Notes: a model not told the origin generated them from the letters alone. Positions 44,291-56,115 are shown, counted from the stretch's first letter. The stretch: 64,000 nt of DNA from Prosapia bicincta (GCA_036971475.1 JBAIZL010000005.1:174328886-174392885), one strand, 5' to 3'. Numbers and translations: made by a program.

Positions 44291-46340
44291 CCTCGATTGA
44301 CCTTTTTAAACTAGAATTCAAAAGTCAAAGCATTAAATTAAAGCACTCCAGCTCACAAGTCAAAATAAAGTTCAGAACACAAGTATCAGCAGGAAAAGTC
44401 TTGTAGGATGCCCGAGGTGTAATATTTTGTGAATATTTGGATGTTTAAGGAACAATAATCTGTAAGTACTACTCCAGCTAATTAATAAAATAGCCAACAA
44501 TGAGATGGAAAACGTCGCAGACCTCAAAAACATTTTGAAATTTTGTTACACCTGATTTTTCCCCGACAGTTCTTGCCCTTACATTGCCCAACAAGCATTG
44601 TAAAAACAGGTTGAGAAATAAAACCCCATCGTCCGCAGAGTCCGAATTGGGCATCCGATTTTAATTTCTTTCGTCTGCAGAAGGAGACATGCGTGGAAAA
44701 ACAAACATTGCGTTCACAAACAACAAATGGTACGGCGTGCGAAAATGGACAATGGATTTGTGGGAAAGTGTTTCAACAATATGACAAAGTCTTCTTTAAA
44801 TTTGGTATAAAAATCTAGTTCATAGTTGGATGTCTTAATATTAGTGAAAATTATGTGCAATTATTAAAAAGGCATATTTAAAATTCCATATATCACAATT
44901 TGTCACTTAATAACTGAAGGTCCGCCGTTTATATATATTTACACTTATATTATAACAAATAAAACTTGTCTAGGAGATACTACTTCAAGTAACAAGTGTT
45001 TAAACTGAAGGGTGGTACAACCATTGTAATTTATGTAAGGTAGAAGGACGGGTTGCTTACCCCTCTATTTATGAATAGTCCTAATGACAAGAAAATACTT
45101 TGAAGTAAGGAGCAAAAAAATACCATAAATTTCCAAGTTTTGAAATGGGCGGTTCAAACCTTTAGAAACACCAGCTGGCACCAGGGGTAACATACTAGAA
45201 GAATACATAGCATATAGGCCAAGTTGTCTGTAAGAATGCACATGATTGAATAGAAAGAGCTGATTAGTGCGACTTTTTAAATAAATAACAACACAGCAAA
45301 TGGAAGAAAAATGATTATGAGACTCCAAGGGGGGAAATATGTAATGAAGAGAGAGCCGGTGGAACAGGGAAGTCGTAGGGTTACAAGGTCGGAATCCGGA
45401 AGGTAATACACGTGGAGTTGCCATAAAAAGCATATAAGTGTTTCTATCTAAATCAAATTATTATTGTGAATAACTAATCAATTAAATAGTTGTAAAGTGA
45501 CTAGAGAATAATAAATTATTAATCTTTGACTATATAATGAGGTGTTTCAAGAGAAATTTCTCAAATGAAAATTCAAGTGAAGACTCACGAATCGGAGTCT
45601 GGCAAGGTATCCAGACAGAAAACAAAACGCAATTCAAGAGGGACTTATCCTTAACCACGCAACTTACTAAGTCTATAAATGCCAGAGATTTATTATAAAA
45701 ATATTTTGAATTGGCTTTTATTAAAGCTTTAGAGCGATCATTAAACTAAATAATTAAATCGTCATTTAAAATTTAATATTTTCCGAAGACTAATTAACTT
45801 AAATTAATAATTATTAAAGTGTCAGCCACTCGATCCTTCTACAGAAACCTGAGATTTAAAATTAACTAAAACCGTAATACCAAATTGTACAATATTTACC
45901 CAATCATTATTCAGGTAGTATAAGGGTTCTGGAAGACTTATGAGCTAAAATAATATTATAAACTAATATTACTAACCACAACTGTCACAATTGTTCATCT
46001 AAAGTTCTCATTAGCTATTATTAGCAAAGTATTAAATAAGGATAGGTGTTAAACGGTGCATATTTATTCATGATCCATCCAGACCAGTCAACCAGAAGAG
46101 GTCAAGTTACTAGGTCAAGAGTGATTATGGTAAGATTATTATAACAGTGTAATTGACGCCCAAGGGATGAATAGCACAATTTATACACCAATAATTAACA
46201 ATTAACTGTGTGATAACAAGTCATTGATAGGGCCTGTAATTATATCGCGTATGTAGTCACCAAAAGGGTAGATACGCTGTATGTATGTTATACATACATG
46301 TATGAATGTGTGTATGTATTTGAATATATATATACATATA
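44291..46340. other. Gene-free stretch
   Basis: The 122-codon minus frame at 45065-45433 is the longest but shows no known domain and has no exon-like context. Nothing else recognised. Confidence 0.45.
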
Positions 46341-46344
46341 CGTT

Positions 46345-46357
46345 GTATGTATTTATG

Positions 46358-46392
<35 letters not shown>
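46345..46392. repeat. (TA)n microsatellite, left of palindrome
   Basis: TA array, after a few TATG/TACA units, ending where the PLE palindrome starts. Confidence 0.93.
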
Positions 46393-46395
<3 letters not shown>

Positions 46396-46440
46396 AAAAC
46401 AACATAGGTCATTCAAATACAAGAATATTTATTAATTTAT

Positions 46441-46486
46441 ATCCAAAAGCTTTTCGTTGGCAAATAGTACCAACATCATCAGGAAT
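46441..46486 (-). ncRNA. Hammerhead-like ribozyme motif, PLE family A copy 8
   Basis: Minus strand: ATTC, CTGATGA, T, GTTGGTA-CTATT-TGCCAAC, GAA, AAGCTT, T, GGAT. Stem I pairs using one wobble. Confidence 0.62.
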
Positions 46487-46511
46487 GAAAATTACAATCA
46501 TTGTAATTTTC

Positions 46512-46556
46512 ATTCCTGATGATGTTGGTACTGTTTGCCAACGAAAAGCTTTGGAT
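46512..46556 (+). ncRNA. Hammerhead-like ribozyme motif, PLE family A copy 9
   Basis: ATTC 46512-46515, CTGATGA 46516-46522, T, GTTGGTA-CTGTT-TGCCAAC, GAA, AAGCTT, T, GGAT. Mirror image of copy 8. Confidence 0.62.
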
Positions 46557-46629
46557 ATAAATTAATAAATATTCTTGTATTTGAATAACCTATGTTCTTT
46601 TAAATTATTAAACAAGAAAACCTATGTTA

Positions 46630-46632
<3 letters not shown>

Positions 46633-46678
<46 letters not shown>
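46633..46678. repeat. (TA)n microsatellite, right of palindrome
   Basis: TA array about 25 bases beyond the palindrome. The intervening CAAGAAAACCTATGTTAT resembles another PLE-end edge (compare 7048-7080). Confidence 0.95.
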
Positions 46679-46679
<1 letters not shown>

Positions 46680-46683
<4 letters not shown>

Positions 46684-48032
46684 ATATATATTATATTATA
46701 TGTGTTTTAGATACTTTGTACTCCAAATTTATTGGATAAAACTGAACCCCACTGTAATGTAAAAACCCAAACGTAAACTCCAAACAAACATTTACATTAA
46801 ATACTACGACACAAAAACTCCATCAAAGGGGACTGTACATTTTCAACCACTCATATGTTTCGAAATATTTCATTAAAATCTTTTATGAAACTGGAATTAT
46901 GAAAGCCGTCTTCTCTAGAAAACAAATTAGAGAATTCGATATAAGAGACAAAGCGTCTGAAGAAGGTTGCCCCACCTTACCTTAGGATTTCATTTCACGG
47001 CTTGGCTTTCTCTTCTCTGTAGGAAATCCTGCAATAAAAATACACTCTGTAACTTTCTCCTTTGTTATTTATTTTTATCTGTTTTAAAAGTCTATCTTAT
47101 TGTATAACATGAAAAGTCTTCGTGTATTTACAAAGAAATAAGCTCTATTCTTATAAAATAGCTCTTACTACAACTTCTAAAGATTACACAAAGATGTTCT
47201 TTGTAAAAAATTAACAAACAAAATGTAGATAAAGTTTATTTATAGCAATTTTAAATTTTTTGTTATGGAGTAAAGCTTTTTGTTCGAGTAAAATTACATC
47301 GTCAATATTTTTTATGTAGCGACCAGTCACTTTAACTAAAAAATAACATGTCATAAGGATACTGAACAGCATTGTAAATTAGAATATATTATTAAAGATG
47401 TTGGTTATTATTTGGTAAAAAAAATGTATGCAACCTGTTGTGCATAAAAGGCTAGGTTAACATGTTGAAGGCAAAAGGAATAAAGTAACCGTTAGAGGTA
47501 AGATTTTACTGTTGGTCCTTTGTGACCCAAGCTCCAGTAAGTGTTGAACTAGGGAATTACGGATTGCCAAAGCCCAAAGAGCTACATCCTTATATGTCTT
47601 GTAATATTTTTTAAATCTCCTAAGAATTACGAAGTCTGCAGCTATAATAACCTTCCTTACTTGTCCCAATACTTACCAGGCAGGTCCGGCAATGAATTTA
47701 GTTGGGAATTCTATTTTGAAACCGAAACTTGTAAAGTCGGTTTTAGTTCACCTAGGAAAATAAACTCCTAGGTTTGCTATGTAAGTTACCTCACGTAGCA
47801 GGATACTCCTTTATAGGTGTTATTTACTTAAAACCTTTTGTTTCATGGGTCTGTGAAACTATATATTATTAACCTAATTCAGTTGAGTCTCAGTAAATGG
47901 GACTGAGACCCCTCGGAACTCAGATTACACGGAAATACGTTCCTGCGCGTTAGAAAACATAGAAGTAATAAACCCTAATACAGTACGGTACTATAATTAA
48001 GAATGCTCAAAACAGATTTGTAGATTTTCATA
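46680..48032. other. Gene-free stretch
   Basis: The minus frame 47457-47669 has no recognised domain. Nothing else seen. Confidence 0.45.
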
Positions 48033-48035
48033 TGA

Positions 48036-48316
48036 ACATTTCTTGGAATTCCGATTCATTTCCTCTACATACCCTATTGATATTAACATTTTCGGAAGTC
48101 CAACCCATTTCCTTTGTCTATAGAATTAAAATATATAACCATATCTTGGAAGTCCGACTCATTTCCTTTCAATACCGTATTAATATAAACATTTCTTGGA
48201 AGCCCGACTCATTTCCTTTGCATATCGTATTGATTTAAACATTTCTTGGAAGCCTGGCTCATTGCCTTTGTATACCGTATGGCTATAAACATTTCTTGGA
48301 AGCCCGATTCATCATT
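48036..48316. repeat. 50-bp tandem repeat, six copies
   Basis: ATTTCTTGGA or a variant recurs at about 48038, 48088, 48141, 48191, 48241 and 48291, each followed by AG(C/T)CCGACTCATTTCC and a TACCGTATTGAT-like end. Copies differ at several positions and one carries three extra bases. The plus frame 48032-48238 spans it by chance. Confidence 0.93.
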
Positions 48317-50620
48317 TTCTTTTAATTGTATAATATATGCTCAAATAGAAATAGTGTTGAATTTAACAGAAGCTAAAAATCAGGACTCGGAATTTCGAGA
48401 CGAATGTATCTGGTAGTTGGAAACCAAAACATATTTTATGACTTTTCATGAATACTTGATTTTTACAGGATTTTTGTGGAATAGAAATATTCTTTTAATT
48501 GTCTGACTAACAACGTTTTCCATCACATTATAAAATTTTATATTTACTACACTTATTCATATACTAGCCTGTAACACATTATTATAAAACTCATATGAAC
48601 AACCAAATACATATTTGATAATTTATACGAAAAAAAATATATAACCATCAGTATTTATCATGAATATATTACATATATTACAAATATGTTATATATATTT
48701 GTCAATTTGAAGCTTCAATCTTACTAAAAGTTAAGTTTAAACAAACATTTGTCTATTGATTGAAATTTTTAATAAAGTTCAAATCATAATCAATTTTTAA
48801 TTTTTAAATTGATCATATTACATCTTTTGTAATTAAATTTCAATCATTTTTATTTTATCTACTAACAAATTAACGATATTTTTTTTTGTAAAGAAATGAC
48901 CTTTTTTGGTCAGAAACAGCATTTTTCCTCAATTGTATGATTTATTTATGAATTTAAATACACTTAGATTTAATTTAACTGAAAATAACAAACATTATAT
49001 TTATATTTAATATTCATTCATGTATTATAAAAGACATTCTTAAATTTCATTCATTTTTACTATCTTCTGGATAACGATTTACATTTAATCTGACTAGTAT
49101 CCTAACTGAACTAAAATTTCATTTCCATGTCTTATGGTGAATAAAAACGTTATATAATATTAAAATAACTTCTTACTTATCTTTGTACATAAAATCGTAA
49201 TAATTGCTTCCATAGACAAATATTTTTTTTTAACTAATAAACTTACGTTTAGACAGATTTTTATTAGTTTCAAAATTTTATATTTCTTTTTTAAAAAACT
49301 AAGTTATAGGTTTTAACATATTTTAGTTTTTTTTAATTTTCTATAAAAATAATTTTATATTTTTAATAATTTGTAATAATTCTAGATAAAGCAAATTCCT
49401 GGTGATCTTGAAATTAAAACAAAAATGTTTATATTTTCTGATATATTTACACAAATATTTATTATTAAAACAGTTAGGAGCTACTGAACTTGCCTTTTTG
49501 GTAAAATGTTTCCATACTGGTCGCTTGATTTTTCGTGTCTATACGCTCTCCTTCCAAACGGCTGCTACCATGATTGGATGTAGATACGCATGGCCATGAT
49601 GCGGATGTGAAACCCCTCACTGGCGAAAACCATGAAACATTCAGAATTCTCAGGCGTATTTTTACTTTTTTACATATATTAAGACCGATATAAGTTACTT
49701 TTTTGTAAAAAACCTCTAATACTCTGGCAATTCTGACACAAGGAAACATTTAAGGGGAATTTAATTAGAAACATATCCTACTATCCTCATATATGATTTT
49801 GTGACGAACGATAGATGTTACGTCTAAGCCGTCACATGACTCACTTGAAACCACTTTAAATAGAAGAAGCCCCGATATATTTTCATCATGGAGTTTTATC
49901 GTTTTACAAAGTCGGATGGAACGTTTTCTTCTACAACCACTAAAAATGTCTTTAAACTTTGTACATTAAAGTTATAGCCTAGCTGGTGAACCCAGTCTTT
50001 CTATCGAAATTTGTTCCTCCCAACTATCTGGCTATTATCTTTACACTAGAATTATATCGAAATGCATGAATTTCTGATATTGTTTTAACTAGGTATTAGA
50101 TTGAAAAACTTTCAATTGTTTTGAAAACCATTCTATTGTTTTCATTTAATGTTATTTAAAATTAAATGTCATTCTTATCTCTATGACTATTTTCTTTTTG
50201 CCTTTTTCTTTTTATGTGCCTTTCACACTTTACAATATACTTTAATTTTTATTGTTTGGTTTACCTTACATCACTTTCTTTTACTTATCTTTTTTAAAAC
50301 TTTTTACGTCATGAATATATTTGAATACAATTTATAATTTTCTATTCCTGGCTCTATGGGTTCTTAATTACACTTCATTATTACTCTATTCTTTTAAATT
50401 ATTACATTGTTTTTTATAATAATATTTTCAATTATTTTAATATTCATTTTTAATTTTTCAATTCCTGCTATTAGCTTACACTCACCCTCATTTATGTATC
50501 ATGCTCCAATTTTCAATCGTTAAGAAAATACCTTTTACTCATCCACTCAGGTTCAAATATATGTTTTTAAACCTGTAGTGGATGACTCTAGATGTTGTTA
50601 CAGTTTTTTTTAATAATAAT
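48317..50620. other. Gene-free AT-rich stretch
   Basis: No gene, tandem repeat or known mobile element recognised. Some segments (48500-49380) are extremely AT-rich. Confidence 0.5.
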
Positions 50621-50621
50621 T

Positions 50622-50649
50622 ATATATATATTTATATATATATATAAAA

Positions 50650-50694
<45 letters not shown>
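50622..50694. repeat. (TA)n microsatellite
   Basis: TA array with AAAATTATTTA interruptions, next to a PLE family-D end. Confidence 0.93.
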
Positions 50695-50701
<7 letters not shown>

Positions 50702-50742
50702 ACGACACGTTCATAAACAAGAATATTTTTATTCTTAATCCA

Positions 50743-50785
50743 TTGAAGCTTTTTGCTGACTGGCAGTATCAGCATTATCAAAATT
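50743..50785 (-). ncRNA. Degraded hammerhead-like motif, PLE family D
   Basis: Minus strand: TTGATAAT, then GCTGATACTGCCAGTCAGC (stem GCTGA/TCAGC), then AAAAAGCTTC. Stem II and the palindrome remain; the core is altered. Confidence 0.42.
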
Positions 50786-50909
50786 TTCAAAGTACCTTAT
50801 AGTTCTATGACTACATCTGGACTGTTCATATAATCGTACTATGCTCAAAATATTAGTTATTCTTATCTTATCTGCTTCATTAAAGAACCTTCAATAATCT
50901 GTATTTACA

Positions 50910-51134
50910 TTAGTCTTTTATTCTTAAGATTTCATTGAATACGCTAAAAATAGTATTATGTTTAGACTTTATTTGTAGTTGCTCCACAATAAGTGTATGT
51001 TTAATATTATTTTTATATATTTCTAAATTCTCAATGATATTCATTCTTAAACCTTTTTGAGCATGTTTAATTAACTTCATATTATGTATCTCTGGGAAAT
51101 CATGTTTATTATATATACAACGTGTTGCTAAATT

Positions 51135-51187
<53 letters not shown>

Positions 51188-51320
51188 GTTTTTCATATGC
51201 ATTTAAATGTTCTTTATATCTTTCTTTTATTTTATTTTTAGTATGTCCTACATAATATTTTAGACACATTGTACATTTTAGACTATAAATACTGCTTACA
51301 TTCAACTTATTTAATTTAAT
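50910..51320 (-). pseudogene. PLE GIY-YIG endonuclease with in-frame Tyr-Ile repeat
   Basis: SSIYSLKCTMCLKYYVGHTK gives the GIY-like and YIG-like motifs (YVG) with CxxC, and KIKERYKEHLNAYEKHNIY carries the conserved Arg. The frame then runs through a (TA)n tract as repeated Ile-Tyr and stays open into ISNLATRCIYNKHDFPE and HNMKLIKHAQKGLRMNIIEN. Unexpanded copies read NIYNSNLATHC here, so the array inserted roughly 16 codons' worth of TA without breaking the frame. The domain is open over about 156 codons. Folding with such an insert seems unlikely. Confidence 0.85.
51137..51184. repeat. (TA)n array inside the GIY-YIG frame
   Basis: In-frame expansion at the same codon as the array at 37789-37831. 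Confidence 0.95.
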
Positions 51321-51393
51321 ATTTGTATTTATTATACAAACAAGAAAAAGAAATTCATCCAAGGATGACAATTTATACATATCTATCTATCTA

Positions 51394-51394
<1 letters not shown>

Positions 51395-51440
<46 letters not shown>
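51395..51440. repeat. (TCTA)n-(TA)n microsatellite
   Basis: A few TCTA units pass into TA, ending at the family-B palindrome. Confidence 0.93.
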
Positions 51441-51444
<4 letters not shown>

Positions 51445-51546
51445 AACTAAGTCAAAATACAAATACAAGAATTATAATTGAATTTACAATTCAAGAATTG
51501 TAAATTGAATTATAATTGTTGTATTTGTATTTTGACTTAGTTCTTT
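51441..51546. repeat. 106-bp palindrome of PLE family-B ends
   Basis: Arms begin AAAGAACTAAGTC, as in the palindromes at 9.6 and 30.8 kb, and end at ACAATTCAAGAATTGT. The arms stop at the ATTC that would precede the core's palindrome, so no hammerhead core is included. Confidence 0.9.
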
Positions 51547-51573
51547 ATTAATACACAAGAAAACATATTGCGA

Positions 51574-51576
<3 letters not shown>

Positions 51577-51634
<58 letters not shown>
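51577..51634. repeat. (TA)n microsatellite
   Basis: TA array followed by a short family-C end (AAATATTTCAAAAACAAGAA, to about 51672). Confidence 0.95.
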
Positions 51635-51638
<4 letters not shown>

Positions 51639-51674
51639 AATTAAAATATTTCAAAAACAAGAATACAAATTTAT

Positions 51675-51960
51675 AAAGAACCATTGCTGCAATAGTAAAA
51701 ATAAAAGCAGTTAAAGTTTTTGAATAAAAGCCAATTCAAGGTTTCTCACCTGAAACTGATGATAATGTCCTGTTTTACCAAGTGTAAAATAAAAATAGTT
51801 TTTAAATGGCCGGGTCTATCCCTAACTAGTCTTACCATAAGTGATAGCATAAAGGTATATCGCTAGTGAACTCGTATGTATTTAATTAAAGGAATAACTA
51901 CCTGGTCCCAAAGATTGGAATAGTTTCTGAAATGGATTAAATACAATTAACAGTAAACAC
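51675..51960. other. Unassigned stretch
   Basis: Nothing recognised. Confidence 0.4.
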
Positions 51961-51963
51961 AAT

Positions 51964-52203
51964 TTATTTATTGAAACCCTTCATTGTAGTACTAAACCAA
52001 ATATCGCCGGTTTGATCCTCATTAGCGTCAATGATATTTAAGTGCTTTGTCGCTCCCAGATTGACACCACTTTCGAGAATATTAGTATATATTAGGCCTG
52101 TAGTAATAATAGGCATTTGATGTTCAGCATTGATTTGTATCCCTTCTTTGTGCTCAGAATAGCTTGTACGAGCGTTTAAGGAATGTCTCTCCAATCGTGT
52201 CAA
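51964..52203 (-). CDS. Orphan frame, unknown product
   Basis: A 79-codon minus-strand frame whose composition differs from the surrounding AT-driven frames: balanced charged and polar residues and segments such as ITTGLIYTNILESGVNLG and NEDQTGDIWFSTTMKGFN. I recognise no family. Local GC content is higher than that of its neighbours. It might be a fragment of a captured or viral gene, or an exon, but I see neither convincing splice sites nor neighbouring coding exons. The ATG at 52203 is the first available one and has no further support. Confidence 0.25.
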   Translation of the reverse strand: MTRLERHSLNARTSYSEHKEGIQINAEHQMPIITTGLIYTNILESGVNLGATKHLNIIDANEDQTGDIWFSTTMKGFNK

Positions 52204-53815
52204 AACATATGTTGTTAATTAATTAACACCAAACTCCTACACAATAACAAATTTACTTTCTTATAAGCTTTTCAATCACAAAGTTATCATTATGAATGAT
52301 GAAGAAAAATTCTAAAAAGGTTAAAGATACAGTCAGTCAGAGAAGGAGTGATCGATGCACCCCGTGGATTTACAGCGTCTATCTTGTGGCACTTACGGGT
52401 AGTAATATGGAGATCAGGGCTTTTGATATTACCCTTAGGATTAGAGAGGGGCATTTACTGTGAGGGAGGATGTTTATTTGGGTAGGATATTTAACGTTTT
52501 TTGCTGAGGCGGGTTCTAAGGTCACGTCCGATTTTATGCTATGAACGTTGCCACGCCACACATTCTACTACCAATATAACAACGCAAGTTATAACAAAAT
52601 AGAATTGATAACAGGATCTAATTTATTGTTTACAATTATAAATTTGTATTTATTAATAAATAAAGTATCCCATGCGTTCATTTCATTAAATCTAATAACA
52701 TTTTGGTAGATTAGGATAATGGTTTCTTCTTTATAAAAAACATGACTTTAAAACAATTTGTAAAGTGTAGTTATTGTTCTCCTTTATTTAAAAATTTTCA
52801 AAGCTTGGAGAAATTGTCAACTCTTTATTATTTTCCCCCTGTTACAATGTTATTATTTTCCCTCTGTTACGATGTGTTTGCAAATATATATTAGGTGTGG
52901 AAAGGCAATTATTACAGAATTTATTATCAGTCATTTTTATTTAGCTCTGTCTCTGCACTATTTTGTGCAAAATGTTTTGATTATATTTTTGAACGATATT
53001 TTTTAACACAACGGGTACCAAAATTCCAATCTACTATTTTTAATGAGATATGTGAAGACATTGCGAACATTTTATTTTAAAATTCCACCTTTCAACTCTC
53101 TGCCAAGTATTTATGGGAACAAAATCTAATATAATAAATTATAAAGACGCGAGCGTTAAATTCACTCAGATGACGTCGGTTTTAGACTTTATTTTTACGT
53201 TTAGAGCTTGTTACCATGGTAACAAAACTATTCTGGGGCATAACTCTGGTTTTTATATCTAGAACAGAAAACGTAAATGACCCCTCGTAATCGCAAGTAT
53301 CTTCAAATTACGATACTTTTATTAAAACAGCAAAATAAGCAGGTTTTTACACTTTCTAGTTACTTTACCCTTTAACTGAACGAAATTTTCTCTACTGAAC
53401 AGAGTATGTTGCAATTGATCAACAAGATAAATGCCTATTTTTTTTGTTTTAAACATAATAAAGCTTAAGTAAAACCATATAAACAACTTGCGGTTTATTT
53501 TGGTTCAATAAATATTAAATATTTGTTCGAAATTCAAACTTAACAAGGAAAAATACGAATTGTGTTCTCCCATATAAGGTTTCAAACTTTCATTACCATA
53601 AAATTTCTACAATTATATATTTCTACCTTTTTTGAAATATCCTGTTTCTAAGGTAATATAATAGAAAATTTTCAACTCCTGATGAGATATCAATATTCAA
53701 ATCGAAACCTAGTACAAAGTTTTAAAACTAATATTAAAAAAATTAAAACCCAATAACCAAAAATAAATTATTTACTATAACATTACTTTACTTTACTTAT
53801 TTACTATAACACCTA
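52204..53815. other. Gene-free stretch
   Basis: The minus frame 52379-52561 lies in a GC-richer patch beside the orphan frame but has no motif. Nothing else recognised. Confidence 0.45.
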
Positions 53816-53862
53816 GTATACATTTCGGTTACAAGGTAATCATCTTTAAAAGTTGTCTTTAA
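53745..53862 (-). repeat. Family-E repeat with tail
   Basis: Minus strand: AAAGATGATTACCTTGTAAC then CGAAATG, and further on a tail GGTTATTGGGTTT that is the same sequence as the arms of the hairpin at 26821-26914. TTAC/GTAA can form a short stem before GAAA, a faint resemblance to the hammerhead layout. Confidence 0.5.
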
Positions 53863-54264
53863 AACTAATTTACAAAACTTCTTAAATAAATAACGATCTC
53901 GCCCAATCACGTATGAACACGATACGAACGTCAACCATCAAATTGGCGGGGCTAGAAAACAATAATTAAGTATTGAAAACACAATACCTTCAAAAACTAA
54001 ACAATTAAAAAAAAACTAAACATTAAATTACAAAATGTTAAGCATATAACCTACATACTTTATCATTAACTAATTAAATTTACAATGGTAAAATAAGGGT
54101 TAGCCTTTTTATCACTATTCATTATATTACTATTTTTTTTTTATATATGAAAATACGAAAACATTGAAGAAAATAATAACTTGGAGCAATTTTTGTGTAT
54201 TTTTTAATTACAAAAAAATAAAATCTTTTAAATCACAAACACATTTTATTTATATTTTGTTATG
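53863..54264. other. AT-rich spacer
   Basis: Nothing recognised. Confidence 0.4.
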
Positions 54265-54265
54265 T

Positions 54266-54303
54266 ATTTCGGTTACAAAGCAATCTTCTTCAGAGAAAAT
54301 TAC
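54266..54303 (-). repeat. Family-E repeat core
   Basis: Minus strand: CTCTGAAGAAGATTGCTTTG, then TAACCGAAATACAT. It has a CTGAAGA segment and the GTAACCGAAAT signature of this family. Confidence 0.5.
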
Positions 54304-55400
54304 AATGTACTTCAAGACATAAATAAAAAGTTTTCGGGGGGGATTTATTTATTTATAATTTAACAGGCTTCTGACATTTACATTTTTAACTTATTTAATA
54401 TTCTTTTAACCTAAATTTTAGTTCTTATCTGTTATGAGTTCCACTACACTTCTGGCTATTGGGTTTTCCTTTTTGTATTACGTAATTCATATCCTACATT
54501 TGCTCAGCAGAATAATTAATTAAAGTATGTTTTCATGTTGTTAGGCTTTTAGTGTTTGGCTAATAAGAACAAACTCACAGCGGTAAATATTTAAAGAGTT
54601 CGCTCAAAACTTCACTAAATAAACTAGTGTGTAGTGGGATTTTAAGTTAACTCTTTTAATATTCAACATTTTATGTTTACATGCTTTACATTGCCTAAAT
54701 TGGTAATAATCAGCCTAATCTGAGTTAATAATATATATTTAAGTTTGTTGTGATTTCGATAGGTGACTTGAAAGTCTCTTTGTCAAGGATATTATGGTAA
54801 GTAACCTAATGCATTAACGGTCATGTACTCTAACATTCTGTTATGTAAAGAAGTCCCTTTCATATCGTCATATCTCTTTAGTAAAGGTAATACAGAAACA
54901 TAAGTTTTGCATAACGGATTCTGTTCCTATTGAACAGCTCTTGACAATTCTCGTGATAACTGAATCTTTACTGTTTAACCAGTAACCCTCTATGTTTGGC
55001 CTTGTTCGAATTATTTACCAACCGCTTTTAAAACTGAAGACTGCATTGATGTAGATTAAATCGCTCCAAAACAAATTGATTACACACAATTGATAACTTA
55101 AATTTTATTTTTAATAACAGTAATTACTTTGTGAGTAATTTTAAAATATATATCACTCCGAACTATCTTTAAGCTTTCTTGTAACGGTTATATACTAATA
55201 ACGTAACTTTAACATGCTAGTTGAGACCAGATGGAACACAGTATTGCAGCACTGTACACTACTATTAAAGCAGGCGTAAATTATGCAGCCTAATATACAT
55301 GTTACAAGCAAAGCTTTCCGAGTTGCCTACCTTGAGCCTGATATATGCTAAACTAAATCTGATGCAATACAATAACGTTTTTATGGTTTTTGTAGAATTA
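54304..55400. other. Gene-free AT-rich stretch
   Basis: Nothing recognised. Confidence 0.5.
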
Positions 55401-55646
55401 TTATAGTATATATATATATATATATATTATATAAATTAATTTAAAGGTATCACTCAGTTTAAATAGTTTTATAATATTGTGGTAAGATGCATTTATAATG
55501 TAGCTAAATTTTATAATGGTCAGAGAATTGATCATATTTTCTAGTATTTGAAGTGTTTGTTCAATGGGTACATTAGTGTATAGGTTTTTTATGTTGAATG
55601 GTGGAGTTGTGCCGTACATGGATGTCTTTAATTTTGTGAAAATCAA
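55401..55646 (-). pseudogene. PLE reverse transcriptase fragment (motif A region)
   Basis: PPFNIKNLYTNVPIEQTLQI corresponds to the first palm motif of PLE RTs, usually of the form F-D-(I/V)-K-x-L-Y-T-N-V-P. The catalytic Asp is Asn here. The frame then degenerates and ends in a (TA)n array (55408-55427). Sequence upstream on the minus strand (55650-56040) gives no further recognisable PLE boxes. This is the only N-terminal RT piece in the window, all others being C-terminal. Confidence 0.75.
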
Positions 55647-56058
55647 AAACCACTGATATCATCATACATAACACCCATAATCCCCCCTCACAACCCAAAC
55701 ACACTACATTTAATCATATGTTACACCGCTCAAAAAGACTATGATGAAGAACTTAGTACAATAATACATTGATCAAAAAAACAGCTACAAACATACACTT
55801 ATTTATAGCATACTCAAGAAAATTATACTAAGCAACATCATTAAACAGTCACAAAAAAAACAATAATTACATGTCCACTTACCACAATAAACTAACACAC
55901 AAAATTGGTTCCCCCCTCATTTCAAATTTTCTGTGTTACATAAAGTTCAACAGTAACCGATTTCAATCAAGTTTAAAAACAGTATAACTTATGAAAGGAA
56001 CTTGAATAAAATTTTAACTACATAAAAAAACTAAATAACCTTATTTTTTTAAAATAAA
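55647..56058. other. Unassigned stretch
   Basis: Possibly the upstream continuation of the PLE fragment, but no conserved box is readable. Confidence 0.35.
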
Positions 56059-56059
56059 T

Positions 56060-56110
<51 letters not shown>
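56060..56110. repeat. (TG)n-(GA)n microsatellite
   Basis: Short TG run followed by about 32 bases of GA. Confidence 0.93.

Positions 56111-56115
<5 letters not shown>

Larger units (their letters stand above)
46393..46604. repeat. 212-bp near-perfect palindrome of PLE family-A ends
   Basis: Two full terminal segments, each with a complete hammerhead-like core, meet with a single unpaired base at the centre (AAAATTACAAT, C, ATTGTAATTTT). Outer edges TTTAAAACAACATAGG and its complement, the right one with one or two changes, approach (TA)n on both sides. No coding sequence remains between the ends. Confidence 0.93.
50695..51394 (-). mobile_element. Penelope-like element 4, 5'-truncated
   Basis: Minus strand: GIY-YIG domain (51320-50910) followed by a family-D end (50900-50695) and (TA)n. 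No RT remnant is present. A (TA)n array interrupts the endonuclease frame at 51137-51184 and another lies at the truncated end (51395 onwards). Confidence 0.83.

Noticed and set aside
45065..45433. 122-codon minus-strand frame as a gene
   Set aside because: No recognisable domain, no exon-like context, and a length possible by chance in a 64 kb window.
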